In this document: positions 43,159-52,275 of the stretch, piece after piece
How positions within the stretch are numbered: position 1 is the stretch's first letter
Layout: every line of letters begins with the position of its first letter
Source of the DNA: Desulfonatronum thioautotrophicum
GTDB lineage: Bacteria; Desulfobacterota; Desulfovibrionia; Desulfovibrionales; Desulfonatronaceae
Length of the DNA: 64,000 nt
Direction of reading: 5' to 3'
Assembly (NCBI RefSeq): GCF_000934745.1
Contig: NZ_JYNO01000016.1
Location: 17,279-81,278, forward strand
Made by a program: the position numbers and the translations under genes
The notes under the pieces: model-generated
Seen by the model: the letters and a program-made list of their open reading frames with translations, nothing else
Told to the model about the DNA's origin: nothing
Databases searched by the model: none

Positions 43159-43626
43159 TCACCCTGGAAATGTAAATACCATACCCGTTCGCAGCTGCTT
43201 GTAAAACACATTCAACTCATCCATCCTTCCCCCAACAGCCTCCAGATTTCCATCCCGCTCCGCGTCTTCCATTTCCATGGCTAGGCCCCGCAGGGTATCC
43301 GCGCCGATATTGGCGGCCATGCCATTGATGGTGTGAGCTGTCAGACGGGCTGCCGAGACGTCCACGGCCATCTGCAGTTCCAGAAGTCGCTGGGGCGGGC
43401 TTCCCAGGCACAATGGTACTATCTTAAACTACTTCCGAAATATGGGGTCCACTATATCCGTATGGACGTCTTCCCCCCTGGGCAGCCACTTCCCCAACAC
43501 CCGTGCCAGCTCCACCGGATTGATGGGCTTAGTCACATAATCGTCTATGCCAGCCTCAAAACGTGCGAACCGGCTGCGAAGCCTGCCGGTCCAGGCTGGA
43601 CTTTCAGTCCGCTGGATCAAACCCAC
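43159..43626 (-). pseudogene. REC-Hpt end of a hybrid histidine kinase
   Basis: Two frames carry the C-terminal receiver piece (FEAGIDDYVTKPINPVELAR, then VLGKWLP) and a histidine phosphotransfer domain (LTAHTINGMAANIGADTLRG and LAMEMEDAERDGNLEAVGGR). The phospho-accepting His is in AHTINGM. A frameshift separates them, and the kinase part is missing. Remnant of a signalling gene lost when elements inserted. Confidence 0.75.
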
Positions 43627-43643
43627 CAGCTTTAAGCTGGTGG
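43623..43643. repeat. Perfect palindrome CCACCAGCTT-T-AAGCTGGTGG
   Basis: A 10-bp stem with a 1-base centre, flanked by AAAC and TTGTTTAG. Such subterminal hairpins are typical of IS200/IS605 ends, but no tnpA is near. It may also act as a terminator. Confidence 0.45.
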
Positions 43644-43707
43644 TTGTTTAGTTGTATGTTTTTTAAAGTGCTACTTTTAAGCCAGCTACCTTCGGAACGT
43701 TGGCAGA

Positions 43708-44871
43708 TTATTCACCGCGAAGCTTATCCAAGTAGTCAGAATACCACTGTACCATTTTTCGGCGATCATCGAGTCTTTCCGACCTGTTATAGGCGCCTTC
43801 CACCTTGTCTTGTCTGACATGGGCCAATTGCAACTCGATTGTCTGCTTGTCCCATAAGCCGGACTCATTTAGCAAGGTCGATGCTGTGGACCTAAATCCG
43901 TGAGCCGTCATCTGTTCTTTGCTGTAACCAATCGTTCTTATGGCAGTTCTTACGGTATTCTCGCTGATGCACCTTGATCGGCCTCTTTCAGAAGGAAAGA
44001 GGTATTTCCCCGTGCCTGTCTCTGGGCGAAGAGTATCAAGGACAGCAAGTGTTTGCCGGCTCAGTGGAACAAGGTGTTCACGCCGTTTCTTGGTTTTTTC
44101 CTTTGGGATCGTCCACATGGCCGACTCAGTATCAATTTCTGACCACTCGGCGTGGCGGATCTCTCCAGGCCTTGCAAATGTGAGCGCAGAAAAAAGTAGG
44201 GCACAACAAACGGTTAGGCTGCCTTGATATTCATCTATGTCGCGCATCAAAGCACCCACTTGGTCTGGCTTGGTCAATGCCGCAAAGTTTCGGGATCGGA
44301 TCGGCTGCAAAGCTTTCCTAATGATGGCTGCTGGGTCGGTGTGATCACGGCCCTCGGCAATGCTGAAGACGAATATGTTGGAGGCGATTCCACGAACTCG
44401 GTGAGCTGTATCAATTGCACCACGTTCTTCAATTTTTCTGATCGTCTCGAGCATGTCTATCGGCTTGATGTCGTTGATCAGCAATCTACCTATATAAGGA
44501 AGTAAATTTTGCTCGATGCGAAGCCAGGTCAACTCTGCATGTTCCGGAGTCCAACTGTTTTTAACTCTCTCATGCCAAAATCTGGCTACCTCTTCAAAAG
44601 TTGCACCACTTTTTAACCGTTCCCTGGCTGGGTCTTTTTTGTCAGCCAGAAGCGTTCGTTTTTCAGCGGCTTTCTCTCTTGCTTCAGCAAGGGAGAGGTC
44701 AGGGTACGCTCCAAGGGAGATTTGATTTCTCTTCCCGTTGAATTGGTATCTGAAACGCCAGACCTTTTTACCTGTTGGATAGACAACCAGGTACAGGCCA
44801 CCTCCGTCAATTTCCAGATAGGATTTTACCTTGGATTTCAAGGCATCGATCTTCTTTACAGTCAAGGGCAT
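43708..44871 (-). CDS. int: P4-type tyrosine recombinase (island integrase)
   Basis: 387 residues from MPLTVKKIDALKSKVKSYLE (GGAG upstream). The N-terminal DUF4102 arm-binding domain is followed by the SAM-like core-binding domain. The catalytic residues are present: Arg in TFARPGEIRHAEW, H-x-x-R in TAHGFRSTASTLLNE, His in LAHVRQDKV and the Tyr nucleophile in VEGAYNR. It lies 196 bases from the tRNA-Leu 3' end and reads away from it, the standard layout of an integrated island whose body extends to the left. Confidence 0.94.
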   Translation of the reverse strand: MPLTVKKIDALKSKVKSYLEIDGGGLYLVVYPTGKKVWRFRYQFNGKRNQISLGAYPDLSLAEAREKAAEKRTLLADKKDPARERLKSGATFEEVARFWHERVKNSWTPEHAELTWLRIEQNLLPYIGRLLINDIKPIDMLETIRKIEERGAIDTAHRVRGIASNIFVFSIAEGRDHTDPAAIIRKALQPIRSRNFAALTKPDQVGALMRDIDEYQGSLTVCCALLFSALTFARPGEIRHAEWSEIDTESAMWTIPKEKTKKRREHLVPLSRQTLAVLDTLRPETGTGKYLFPSERGRSRCISENTVRTAIRTIGYSKEQMTAHGFRSTASTLLNESGLWDKQTIELQLAHVRQDKVEGAYNRSERLDDRRKMVQWYSDYLDKLRGE

Positions 44872-44994
44872 GGCGCATTCTCCAGGGTCAAGATGGTGCA
44901 AGAATTTCGGGGAGTGGTTTTCGTGTACCACTCTTGCACCACATGGACGCTGGATAGCAATGTCCATTTCGGACGAAACTGGACAAAAAAGAAA

Positions 44995-45037
44995 CCCGCT
45001 AAGCTTGTTTTCTCAAGCATTAGCGGGCTTCTTTTGA
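44995..45037 (-). terminator. Terminator of the tRNA-Leu gene
   Basis: On the minus strand CCCGCTAATGCTTGA and CAAGCTTAGCGGG form a stem (one bulge) followed by TTTCTTTTTT. It lies 30 bases after the tRNA 3' end. T runs on both sides allow it to act for integrase antisense reading also. Confidence 0.75.
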
Positions 45038-45066
45038 TTATCTCGGACAATCTCGGACTAACTGAA

Positions 45067-45153
45067 TGGTGCCGGGGGTCGGAATCGAACCGACACGGAG
45101 TTGCCCCCGCTGGATTTTGAGTCCAGTGCGTCTACCAGTTTCACCACCCCGGC
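45067..45153 (-). tRNA. tRNA-Leu (CAA), with encoded CCA
   Basis: 87 bases. Acceptor GCCGGGG pairs with CCCCGGC followed by A-CCA; anticodon arm CTGGA-CTCAAAA-TCCAG gives anticodon CAA; a long variable arm (GCGGGGGCAACTCCGT region) marks a class II tRNA; the T arm reads CGGTTCGATTCCG. The integrase lies on its 3' side, so the 3' half is probably the attachment site. Confidence 0.95.
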
Positions 45154-45255
45154 GTAAACAATCATCTTTAGTTGGCACTGCTTGGATTTGTCAAGCTTTT
45201 TTCGCCTGTGCTTTTTCGCTTGCGTCAGCGGTCAGCGGCACATTTTTCGTGCGCA

Positions 45256-47241
45256 TCAAGCGAATTTATTTTGGATAATTTCGACCAGATTTTCTGTTGT
45301 GAACCCATATTTTTTGGCCAGGGCGCCCGCTGGGGCGGAGTCGCCGAAGTGGTCCAGGCCCAGGATCAGTCCATCGGTGCCGACGTACTTGTACCAGGGG
45401 GTGGAGCGGCCGGCTTCAACGGCGACGCGTTTCTGGACATGGGGGAGAAGGACTTCGTCCTTGTAGGCCTGGGGCTGTTCCTCGAAGATTTCCAGGCAGG
45501 GAGCGCTGACGACGCGGATCTTTAACTCCGGGAGCATCCGGGCCGCCTCGACGGCCAAATGCACCTCGGAGCCGGTGGCGATAATGACCATTTCCGGCTT
45601 TTTGTCCGCTGGATCGTGCAGCACATAAGCCCCTCGCTTTGTCCCTTCAGACACCTGCGGGAAGGTTGCCGGATCCAGGACCGGAACGTCCTGACGGGTG
45701 AAGAGCAGGGCAGAGGGGCGATTGTGCTGGGTCAGGGCGATTTCCATGGCCGCACGGCTCTCCAGGACGTCCGCGGGACGCAGTACCAGCAGATTGGGAA
45801 TCAGGCGCAGGGACCAGACATGCTCCACCGGCTGGTGGGTCGGGCCGTCCTCGCCCACATAGAAGGAGTCGTGGGTGTAGACGTGCAGGACCGGCAGGTT
45901 CTGGATGGCGGACATGCGCACGGCATTGCGCTGGTAGTCGGAAAAAACCAGGAAGGTTGCGCCGAATCCCACCAGACCGCCATGCAGGGCCACGCCGTTG
46001 AGGATCGCGCCCATGGGGAACTCCCGGACACCAAAGCAGAAATTCCGTCCGCTGGGGTTGTCCGCGCCAAAGATGCCGGTGGTATCCCGAAATTTCGCGG
46101 TCTGATTGGACGGGTCCAGGTCTGCCGAGCCTCCGACCAGGTTTGGCAACTGAGTGATCAACTCCCCGAGGCATTGTCCAAACGCCTTGCGGGTGGACAT
46201 CTTTTTCGCGGCGTCCACCTCCGGCCAGCTGAAGGAACGGTGGGCGGGTTCAGTAAAAGTCTGGTTCCAGATATCAGCAAAGGCAGTGTCCATGGTCATT
46301 TTTGCCTGGACATGGCGTTTCCAGGCGTCCACCTGCTGGATCAGGTCCGGATACCGCTCTTGGAAATGGTCCAGGGTTTCCTGGGGGAGAAAGAAGGATT
46401 CCTCTTCAGGCAGTCCCATGTTGCGCTTGGTGGCCTTAATCTCATCGGGGTCGAGCGGTGCACCGTGGGTCTCGAAATTCCCCTCCATGGTGGCCGTGCC
46501 CTTGGCAATGACCGTATGGCCGATGATCAGGGTTGGGCGGGATGTCTCCGCCTGAGCTTCACGAATTGCCGCGCGGATCTGGTCGCGATCATGGCCATCC
46601 ACTTCCAGGACATGCCAGCAAAAGGCTTCATAGAGCTTGCGATAGTCGGTGCAGTCGGAACGGTCGGTGGGTCCGGAAAGCTGAATTTGATTGCTGTCGT
46701 AGAACACGATCAATTTGCCCAGGCCCCAGTGTCCGGCCAGGCTGGAGGCGCCCAAGGCCACGGGTTCCTGCAAGTCGCCGTCAGAGACCAGGACATAGGT
46801 GAAATGGTCCACGACATCATTCCCCAATTTGGCGGCCTGCATGCGCTCCGCGGCAGCCATGCCCACGCCCATGGCCAGGCCTTGCCCCAATGGGCCGGTG
46901 GTGGCCTCCACGCCGGGGGTCATGTGTTCCTCCGGGTGGCCAGGGGTGCGGCTGCCCAGTTGCCGGAAATCACGCAGGTCCTGAATGTTCAGATGGCCGG
47001 CCAGGGTCAGCAGGCTATACAGCAGCATGGACATGTGCCCGCCGGAGAGGACGAAGCGGTCTCGATTGAACCACTCCGGGTCCCGGGGATCGTGGCGCAA
47101 AAACTCGTGAAACAGCACATACCCCATGTCCGCGGAGGACATCGGGCCTCCTGGATGACCGGAGTTGGCTGCACGGGTTGCATCCATGGCCAGCCCCTTG
47201 ATGATGTTGACGGCGCGCTGATTCGGTCCGGTGGTAGGCAT
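45256..47241 (-). CDS. tkt: Transketolase
   Basis: 661 residues, full length. The TPP-binding segment VSDGDLQEPVALGAS (G-D-G with the final Asn replaced in the usual GDGxxxE...N run), the substrate-binding His in ANSGHPGGPMS, and the C-terminal GEDGPTHQPVEH pattern are present. It moves two-carbon ketol units in the pentose phosphate pathway (cytoplasm). The ATG has AAGGAACG upstream. rpiB precedes it by 19 bases on the same strand: a small operon for pentose phosphate interconversion. Confidence 0.97.
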   Translation of the reverse strand: MPTTGPNQRAVNIIKGLAMDATRAANSGHPGGPMSSADMGYVLFHEFLRHDPRDPEWFNRDRFVLSGGHMSMLLYSLLTLAGHLNIQDLRDFRQLGSRTPGHPEEHMTPGVEATTGPLGQGLAMGVGMAAAERMQAAKLGNDVVDHFTYVLVSDGDLQEPVALGASSLAGHWGLGKLIVFYDSNQIQLSGPTDRSDCTDYRKLYEAFCWHVLEVDGHDRDQIRAAIREAQAETSRPTLIIGHTVIAKGTATMEGNFETHGAPLDPDEIKATKRNMGLPEEESFFLPQETLDHFQERYPDLIQQVDAWKRHVQAKMTMDTAFADIWNQTFTEPAHRSFSWPEVDAAKKMSTRKAFGQCLGELITQLPNLVGGSADLDPSNQTAKFRDTTGIFGADNPSGRNFCFGVREFPMGAILNGVALHGGLVGFGATFLVFSDYQRNAVRMSAIQNLPVLHVYTHDSFYVGEDGPTHQPVEHVWSLRLIPNLLVLRPADVLESRAAMEIALTQHNRPSALLFTRQDVPVLDPATFPQVSEGTKRGAYVLHDPADKKPEMVIIATGSEVHLAVEAARMLPELKIRVVSAPCLEIFEEQPQAYKDEVLLPHVQKRVAVEAGRSTPWYKYVGTDGLILGLDHFGDSAPAGALAKKYGFTTENLVEIIQNKFA

Positions 47242-47260
47242 GATGGCGTTCCTTTCAATG

Positions 47261-47710
47261 TTATGAATTGGCGTTCAGGGTCTCAAGCTGGTCAATGCGG
47301 CGCTGATGGCGCTCGCCTTCAAAGGCGGTGTTCAGGAATACGTAAATGATGCTTTCGGCCAGTGCCTCGCCCAAAACCCGTGATCCCAGGCAGAGCACAT
47401 TTGCGTCATTATGGGCCCGGGTCATCCTGGCCAGGTATTCGTTGGTGCACAGGGCGGCCCGGATGCCGGGAAAGCGGTTCGCGGCCATGCTCATGCCCAG
47501 GCCCGTGCCGCAGATCAGGATGCCGGTGGCACCCGTGGCCAGGACCTGTCGACACACATCTCCGGCCACGAGCGGATAATCGCAGGATTCCTGAGAACGT
47601 GCACCAAATTCCACGAGCGTGAAGCCGGCCTCCCGAAGGGAGTGGCTCACGGCGTTCTTGAATGCGAAACCGGCGTGATCGGAGCCGATGATGACGGTCG
47701 ATGTGGGCAT
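47261..47710 (-). CDS. rpiB: Ribose-5-phosphate isomerase B
   Basis: 149 residues from MPTSTVIIGSDHAGFAFKNA with AAGGAG upstream. GSDHAGF (substrate His/Asp), the CGTGLGMSMAANRFPGIRAA segment with the catalytic Cys, and NDANVLCLGSRV are all conserved in RpiB. Interconverts ribose-5-P and ribulose-5-P. The longer frame starting at 47794 would run into the dispersed repeat, so the inner start is preferred. In operon with tkt. Confidence 0.96.
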   Translation of the reverse strand: MPTSTVIIGSDHAGFAFKNAVSHSLREAGFTLVEFGARSQESCDYPLVAGDVCRQVLATGATGILICGTGLGMSMAANRFPGIRAALCTNEYLARMTRAHNDANVLCLGSRVLGEALAESIIYVFLNTAFEGERHQRRIDQLETLNANS

Positions 47711-47761
47711 GAGTTGGTTCTCCTTGGCAGGAATGTGGGATGTTTTTACGTCGCTCGTGCG

Positions 47762-47922
47762 TGTTGAAAGAGTCCTCGGCCATCGTCCGTTCAAAAAACA
47801 CGTGCAAGGAGCAATCCGGCACTTGCTGGAGAGTCTCGTACTGAATACGAGAAATTGTCTTTGCCAAAAGCAAGTGCCGGAGGGAAGATCCAGAGCAGCG
47901 ACGGAGCAATTGGGAGTTTTTC
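47762..47922 (-). repeat. Dispersed intergenic repeat, copy 1 (before rpiB)
   Basis: About 160 bp that match 59080-59250 on the other strand: shared text includes GCGTCGCTGCTCTGG-like, CTCGTATnnnnTACGAGA, CTCTCCAGnAAGTGCCG, ATTGCTCCTTGCA and TTTTTTGAACGGAC. The centre is a hairpin. Both copies lie just upstream of a start codon. Confidence 0.75.
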
Positions 47923-47931
47923 AGCGGCCTG

Positions 47932-48333
47932 TTATGCCGTCAACTTCCATTTACTTACCCGGCGCCGCACATATTCCTGGCGTTCCTCCAGCAGCTGAGC
48001 CTTCAGGTAGGCGATTTCATCCAGCAGAAAGGCGATCTGCTTGATGGTCAGCTCCTTTTCGTCAAACAGGGCCAGTTCCTGGTCGTTCTTGGTGAGGTCC
48101 AAACCGGCCCCGACGGCTTCGATCATGCCCAGGTTGCGGTACTCCTGGGTCAGTCGTTTCCGCAACTGGGCAATTTCCCAGTTGCGCAGGCCGGCGATGA
48201 TGATCCATTTGAACTCGCTGCCAAAAACTTTCATGGCCAGCAAGAATGTTCGAAGCTGGGAGGCAACTGCGGTGGAGACCGTGGAAAGGGTGTTGTTACG
48301 TGGGGTCTCGGAGTGATTGTCAGTGGTGAGCAT
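47932..48333 (-). CDS. Hypothetical helical protein (133 aa)
   Basis: The ATG at 48333 (MLTTDNHSETPRNN) has GGAG 5 bases upstream; a longer form from 48408 is possible and would begin 3 bases after the lipoprotein stop. The body is helical and charged (SEFKWIIIAGLRNWEIAQLR, LDEIAYLKAQLLEERQEYVR), probably a coiled coil, without membrane segments. Last gene of the lipoprotein cluster. Family unknown. Confidence 0.55.
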   Translation of the reverse strand: MLTTDNHSETPRNNTLSTVSTAVASQLRTFLLAMKVFGSEFKWIIIAGLRNWEIAQLRKRLTQEYRNLGMIEAVGAGLDLTKNDQELALFDEKELTIKQIAFLLDEIAYLKAQLLEERQEYVRRRVSKWKLTA

Positions 48334-48411
48334 GGCGTCTCCATGTGATGGCGATGGGTTTTCGAAAGCAGGCTCGGGCCTGGGTGGGTCTTGCCCGGCT
48401 GTGGTCATGGA

Positions 48412-49233
48412 TTATTGCGACATGGTCCAAATCGTGGTTCCCGGTGGGATATCCAGCCGAAGGTCTTTGTCCATCCAAGGTGTTGTGGGCGATTCCAGGC
48501 GCTGGATCCTGATCACTGCGGACTGGTCCTCCTGGTGCAGGCTGATCCGTCGGGGCTGGAACGACACATTATCCTCCCATTGCTCGATCCGCGCAATCCA
48601 TCCCCCCGGCTCGGGGTTGCGCACGGTAACGGGCTGACCACTTGGCGCGAGTGCCAGAATCAAGGGGGAGGATTCCGTAAGCAGGGAATATTCCAGCGTA
48701 TTGCCAACAATTTCAACGCTTTCGTAATGGGTGGGAATAATGGCCTGCCAGCATCCCAGTAGTAGCTGGTTCAGGGTGTTCAGCCGCATGGGCATGAACA
48801 GTCCGGTGATTCGCGCTCCCTCCTTGACGGTGTCGGCGATAAAAGCCTCTTGTGTCGAGGGGATGTATCCGAGCCATTCGTCCTGGTCTTCACGCCAGTG
48901 GGCAAGCATGGCGCCAACCCCGGCCTGGACATCCAGGCGGATGGGGAAGTCGGTCCGGCCCCACATGGATATGATGAAGCGCGAATGCCGTTCCGGTGAG
49001 GAATAATTGACGCTGGCCCGCAGAGAAAAGTCTTCAGTCGGGCAGTCCTGGAGAAAAGCCTCCTGGAATCGGGACCAGGCCGTCTCCGCGGTTCTCGGTT
49101 CCAGGAGAAGGGCAGGAGGCTTGGGGGTGCATCCGGCCACGAAGGCCAAAACACCCACGGCGAAGGCCAAAACGGCCACGGCGATGACCTGTGGGTGTTG
49201 GAGCAAATCACGAACGTGCTGAGGTCGGATCAT
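48412..49233 (-). CDS. Outer-membrane-type lipoprotein (LolB/DUF4292-like)
   Basis: 273 residues from MIRPQHVRDL. A signal with AVLAFAVGVLAFVAGC ends at the lipobox V-A-G-C, so it should be lipidated at Cys. The body is a mostly beta domain (SLRASVNYSSPERHSRFIIS, then WGRTDFPIRLDVQAGVGAML) resembling the LolB-like/DUF4292 half barrel, which holds lipid acyl groups. Role in lipoprotein or lipid handling at the outer membrane is inferred. It follows the TPR lipoprotein gene and precedes a small helical protein. Confidence 0.65.
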   Translation of the reverse strand: MIRPQHVRDLLQHPQVIAVAVLAFAVGVLAFVAGCTPKPPALLLEPRTAETAWSRFQEAFLQDCPTEDFSLRASVNYSSPERHSRFIISMWGRTDFPIRLDVQAGVGAMLAHWREDQDEWLGYIPSTQEAFIADTVKEGARITGLFMPMRLNTLNQLLLGCWQAIIPTHYESVEIVGNTLEYSLLTESSPLILALAPSGQPVTVRNPEPGGWIARIEQWEDNVSFQPRRISLHQEDQSAVIRIQRLESPTTPWMDKDLRLDIPPGTTIWTMSQ

Positions 49234-49345
49234 GGTTTGGAAATACCAGGAGGGGGGCCGACCGGCAGGGCTGGTCGTAAAAAAGGATGGGAGCACAACT
49301 GGCGACAGGTGGCCGCTGGTTATCGGGTCTGATTACTGGGTCTGA

Positions 49346-51271
49346 TTACTGGCCAGGGAGTTCGTTCAATTTCCGCTGGACCCGGTCCGGGTCTTCTGAT
49401 TGAAAACGCAGAGCGTTGCGGTATCCTCTACGGGCTTCGGCAAATTTCCCCAGGGCCGCAGCGATGTCACCGTAATGCTCCCAGATGATCGGATCATCGG
49501 ATATTATTTCCACCGCGGACTGGATGTGCCGCCATGCAATTTCGTAATTGCCCAGCTTGTAATGCACCCAGGCCAAGGAATCAATGATGTGGCCGCTACC
49601 CGGTTTTAACTGCAACGAACGCTCCACGAGCACCAGCGCCCGTTCCAGATCCCGGCCCTCCTCGGCGAGAGTGTATCCGATGAAGTTCAGGGCTTCGGCA
49701 TGGTCCGGGTCCTGGGCAATGATTTCTTCCATGATCCGCAAGGCCTCTTCCCGTTCCCCCATCTGCTCCAGAAGGTAACCCAGGCGATAGAGAACATCCG
49801 GATCGCCCGGCCATTGTTCTCGAGCAGCCTCCAACAGTTCAGCGGCCTGCTCGGTTCGGTCTTCGCCCAAAAGAATTTCCGCTTCCAACAGCAGAAAATC
49901 ACTCATGTTCGGAAAGAGTTCCCGTCCTTCCCTGGCGAGTTGAAGAGCGTCGTCCGGACGGTTCAACTGGAACAGCAGGTACCCCTGAAAACTCAGCGCA
50001 CGGGCAAAGTGCGGGTGATTTTCATCGATCCGTCCCAGGTAAAACAAGGCCTGCTCCGGATCATTGTCCCCGTCGTAGGCAATCAGGGCTCGATAGAAAT
50101 CAACCTCTGCCTGTCCTTCCTCATCGGGCAGGGCGTCAAGCACTGTCCGGGCTTCCTGGAAGAGGTTCTCACGAATGAACATCAGGGCGGCTTCCAGGGC
50201 GAACCCTTCCTGGTCGGCCTGGGTCATGGCCAAGGACAGAGCCTTTTCCGGCTGGTTCAGCTTGATATTGACCTGAATCAAGCGCAACAGGATTTCCTCC
50301 GCATCGGGGCGGATATCAATGATGCGTCGGTAGGTTTCTTCGGCTTGGACCAGGTCGCCCTCGCCCTCGTACAAAAAGGCCAGTTCCGCCAGGGCCTCCA
50401 GGAACGTCGGGTCCTCCCGGAGAGCCTTGAGGAGCAGCTCCTCGGTCCGACGGACTTGCCCGAGACCGGCATTGCTTTTGGCCAGCAGTAATAAATCGTC
50501 TGGTGTTCGCTCTGATTCAGGAATGGCCTGAAGGACGTCGGCGGCATGGGAAAAGCGGGCATACTGTAAGAGTAACGCGGCCATGTTTCTGCGCATGGCC
50601 CAGTCCTGGGGATGACGTTGCAAATAGGTTTCCATGACGGCGATGGCTTCGTCCACCAGGTCGTCGGCAAGGTAGGCGTTGACCAGCGCGGAGGACAGAG
50701 TCTGGTTCCCTGGAAAGTCCTCAAGAGCGCGATGCAATACCGCTCTGGCCTCGGCGTTTTGTCCTTCCCTCCAATAGAGGTTGGCCAGTTCCAGGCTTAA
50801 AGAGGGCGAGGGGTCATGGGTCATGGCCCGGGAAAGGGCTTCGCGGGCCCCCTCGGGATCATCCCGTCGAGCCAAGTCCTGGGCTTCCAGGTAGGCCAGG
50901 ATGGCCAAGGCCGAAGAGTGTAATTCTTTTTCCGGCTCGGCGATGGCCACGGGTGGCAATGGGTCAAGCGGCAGCTCGGCCCTTGGGGCACACCCAGAGA
51001 GAGACAAAGTCAAGAAAAGAAACAATCCGATGGACAGCCCAATGATCCGCCCACGGACCTGGGTCGAAACTTGGGTCAAAACCTGGGCCAACTGGCGCGG
51101 CAAGGTGCGGATGGCTGGCCATGGCGTGTCTTCCTCAAGGTGCAGGAATTGGCCCTGGTGGCCCGGGCGATTGCCGTTGGTTACATTTCGATCTTGCCTC
51201 TGCAGTAAAAATACGGTCACGAAAAAGTCCTTGTTGCGCGGTAATGGTCGGAACGGATGTACACGAATCAT
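49346..51271 (-). CDS. TPR-repeat lipoprotein
   Basis: The frame covers 641 codons, but the lipoprotein signal (GLSIGLFLFLTLSLSGC) sits about 75-93 residues in, so the true start is probably a TTG/GTG near 51103 rather than 51271. After the lipobox (LSLSGC) come about 13 TPR units rich in A/L/E (e.g. SALAILAYLEAQDLARRDDP; LEALAELAFLYEGEGDLVQA; PDVLYRLGYLLEQMGEREEA). Likely anchored in the outer membrane, serving as a scaffold for protein complexes such as export or assembly machines. Complete at the C-terminus. Confidence 0.82.
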   Translation of the reverse strand: MIRVHPFRPLPRNKDFFVTVFLLQRQDRNVTNGNRPGHQGQFLHLEEDTPWPAIRTLPRQLAQVLTQVSTQVRGRIIGLSIGLFLFLTLSLSGCAPRAELPLDPLPPVAIAEPEKELHSSALAILAYLEAQDLARRDDPEGAREALSRAMTHDPSPSLSLELANLYWREGQNAEARAVLHRALEDFPGNQTLSSALVNAYLADDLVDEAIAVMETYLQRHPQDWAMRRNMAALLLQYARFSHAADVLQAIPESERTPDDLLLLAKSNAGLGQVRRTEELLLKALREDPTFLEALAELAFLYEGEGDLVQAEETYRRIIDIRPDAEEILLRLIQVNIKLNQPEKALSLAMTQADQEGFALEAALMFIRENLFQEARTVLDALPDEEGQAEVDFYRALIAYDGDNDPEQALFYLGRIDENHPHFARALSFQGYLLFQLNRPDDALQLAREGRELFPNMSDFLLLEAEILLGEDRTEQAAELLEAAREQWPGDPDVLYRLGYLLEQMGEREEALRIMEEIIAQDPDHAEALNFIGYTLAEEGRDLERALVLVERSLQLKPGSGHIIDSLAWVHYKLGNYEIAWRHIQSAVEIISDDPIIWEHYGDIAAALGKFAEARRGYRNALRFQSEDPDRVQRKLNELPGQ

Positions 51272-51390
51272 CTTGAGCCGATGTTGGCTGTTCGGGAAGC
51301 GTCGGGGACGTTACATGTCGTGATAAACCCGCTCCATTTTCATTAAGAGGAGATTTGGCAAGCGAAGGGACTTGCATAACCGCCCGGTTC

Positions 51391-52191
51391 TCACGAGCCC
51401 ACTCCCAGTCTTTTTGCGGGAGCCCGGTATTCCTCAGGTAACCTAGACGTTGGACAGTGCCGTTGCAGGACAGTGTAAAGACGGTTGCCCAGGTGGAGGC
51501 CCAGTTCGATAAATTCCGGTCCAAAGGTCCGGCCGACCTCGGTGCGGAATGTATCCGCAATGGTGCGGATGCGCTGGACGCCCTCAGGGAATTTCTCCAG
51601 GATTTCCAGGAGACACCATTCCTCGTAATCACAGATTTCCCATAGTGTGGTTCCGAAGTTGTCCGGTCCCCAGCGAAATTTGTCCGCATCGTAAAGAACG
51701 GCACCAAGCAGTTCTTCCATGTGGTCCGAGGAGGGGGAGTGTGGGCGAAAGGCTTCGTGGTTGCGGATGGCAAAGGCGATCATTTGTTTGTCCGAAGCCG
51801 ACAGGGGGAAATCAGCCAGAATTTGCTGGGACACTTCAGCCCCACGCTGGGCGTGATCCGGTTCCAAACGACAGATGTCATGGAGCAGTCCACTAATCTG
51901 TGACAGCACGCAGAGGTGCCTGGCCGTATCCATTCCCAAGGGGCGGGCTTCGGCCAAGGCGATGGCTCCACCTTCCAAGGCGACCTTTTTGGCGTGGTCG
52001 ATGCCGTGTCCGTAGTCGTCGGTGAGAAACGGGAGGACATCCTCGCAACACCGGACAACCAGGGGATGGTCGAAAAATACCTCTTTGGAAAATGCCAATT
52101 CAGCGGCGAAAATTTCATAAAATCGCGGCGGCGGTTGTGTTCCGGCCAGACTCCTGGCTTCCTGTTTAACCAGCTCAAGTTCCTTCAGCAT
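51391..52191 (-). CDS. HD-domain phosphohydrolase
   Basis: 266 residues. HD motifs: DDYGHGIDHAKKVALEGG (first His), ISGLLHDICRLEPDHA (H-D), RNHEAF (His) and LYDADKFRWG (Asp). This set is the metal site of HD phosphohydrolases acting on nucleotides or cyclic nucleotides. No GYP signature, so a c-di-GMP role is unlikely. It stands alone between the TPR gene and rpoH. Confidence 0.88.
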   Translation of the reverse strand: MLKELELVKQEARSLAGTQPPPRFYEIFAAELAFSKEVFFDHPLVVRCCEDVLPFLTDDYGHGIDHAKKVALEGGAIALAEARPLGMDTARHLCVLSQISGLLHDICRLEPDHAQRGAEVSQQILADFPLSASDKQMIAFAIRNHEAFRPHSPSSDHMEELLGAVLYDADKFRWGPDNFGTTLWEICDYEEWCLLEILEKFPEGVQRIRTIADTFRTEVGRTFGPEFIELGLHLGNRLYTVLQRHCPTSRLPEEYRAPAKRLGVGS

Positions 52192-52275
52192 GGGGTCTCG
52201 TTCCTTTGCGATGTGTTCAAAAAGTCAAAAAAACGTGGGTGAAGGTTCAGGGGCAATGGATCACGCTGTTTAGAT

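Noticed and set aside
45559..47349. 596-codon open frame opposite transketolase
   Set aside because: Complete overlap with tkt; composition reflects GC-rich codon mirror. No family motif and no ribosome-binding site.
49700..50491. 263-codon frame opposite the TPR gene
   Set aside because: Antisense shadow of a repetitive GC-rich gene.
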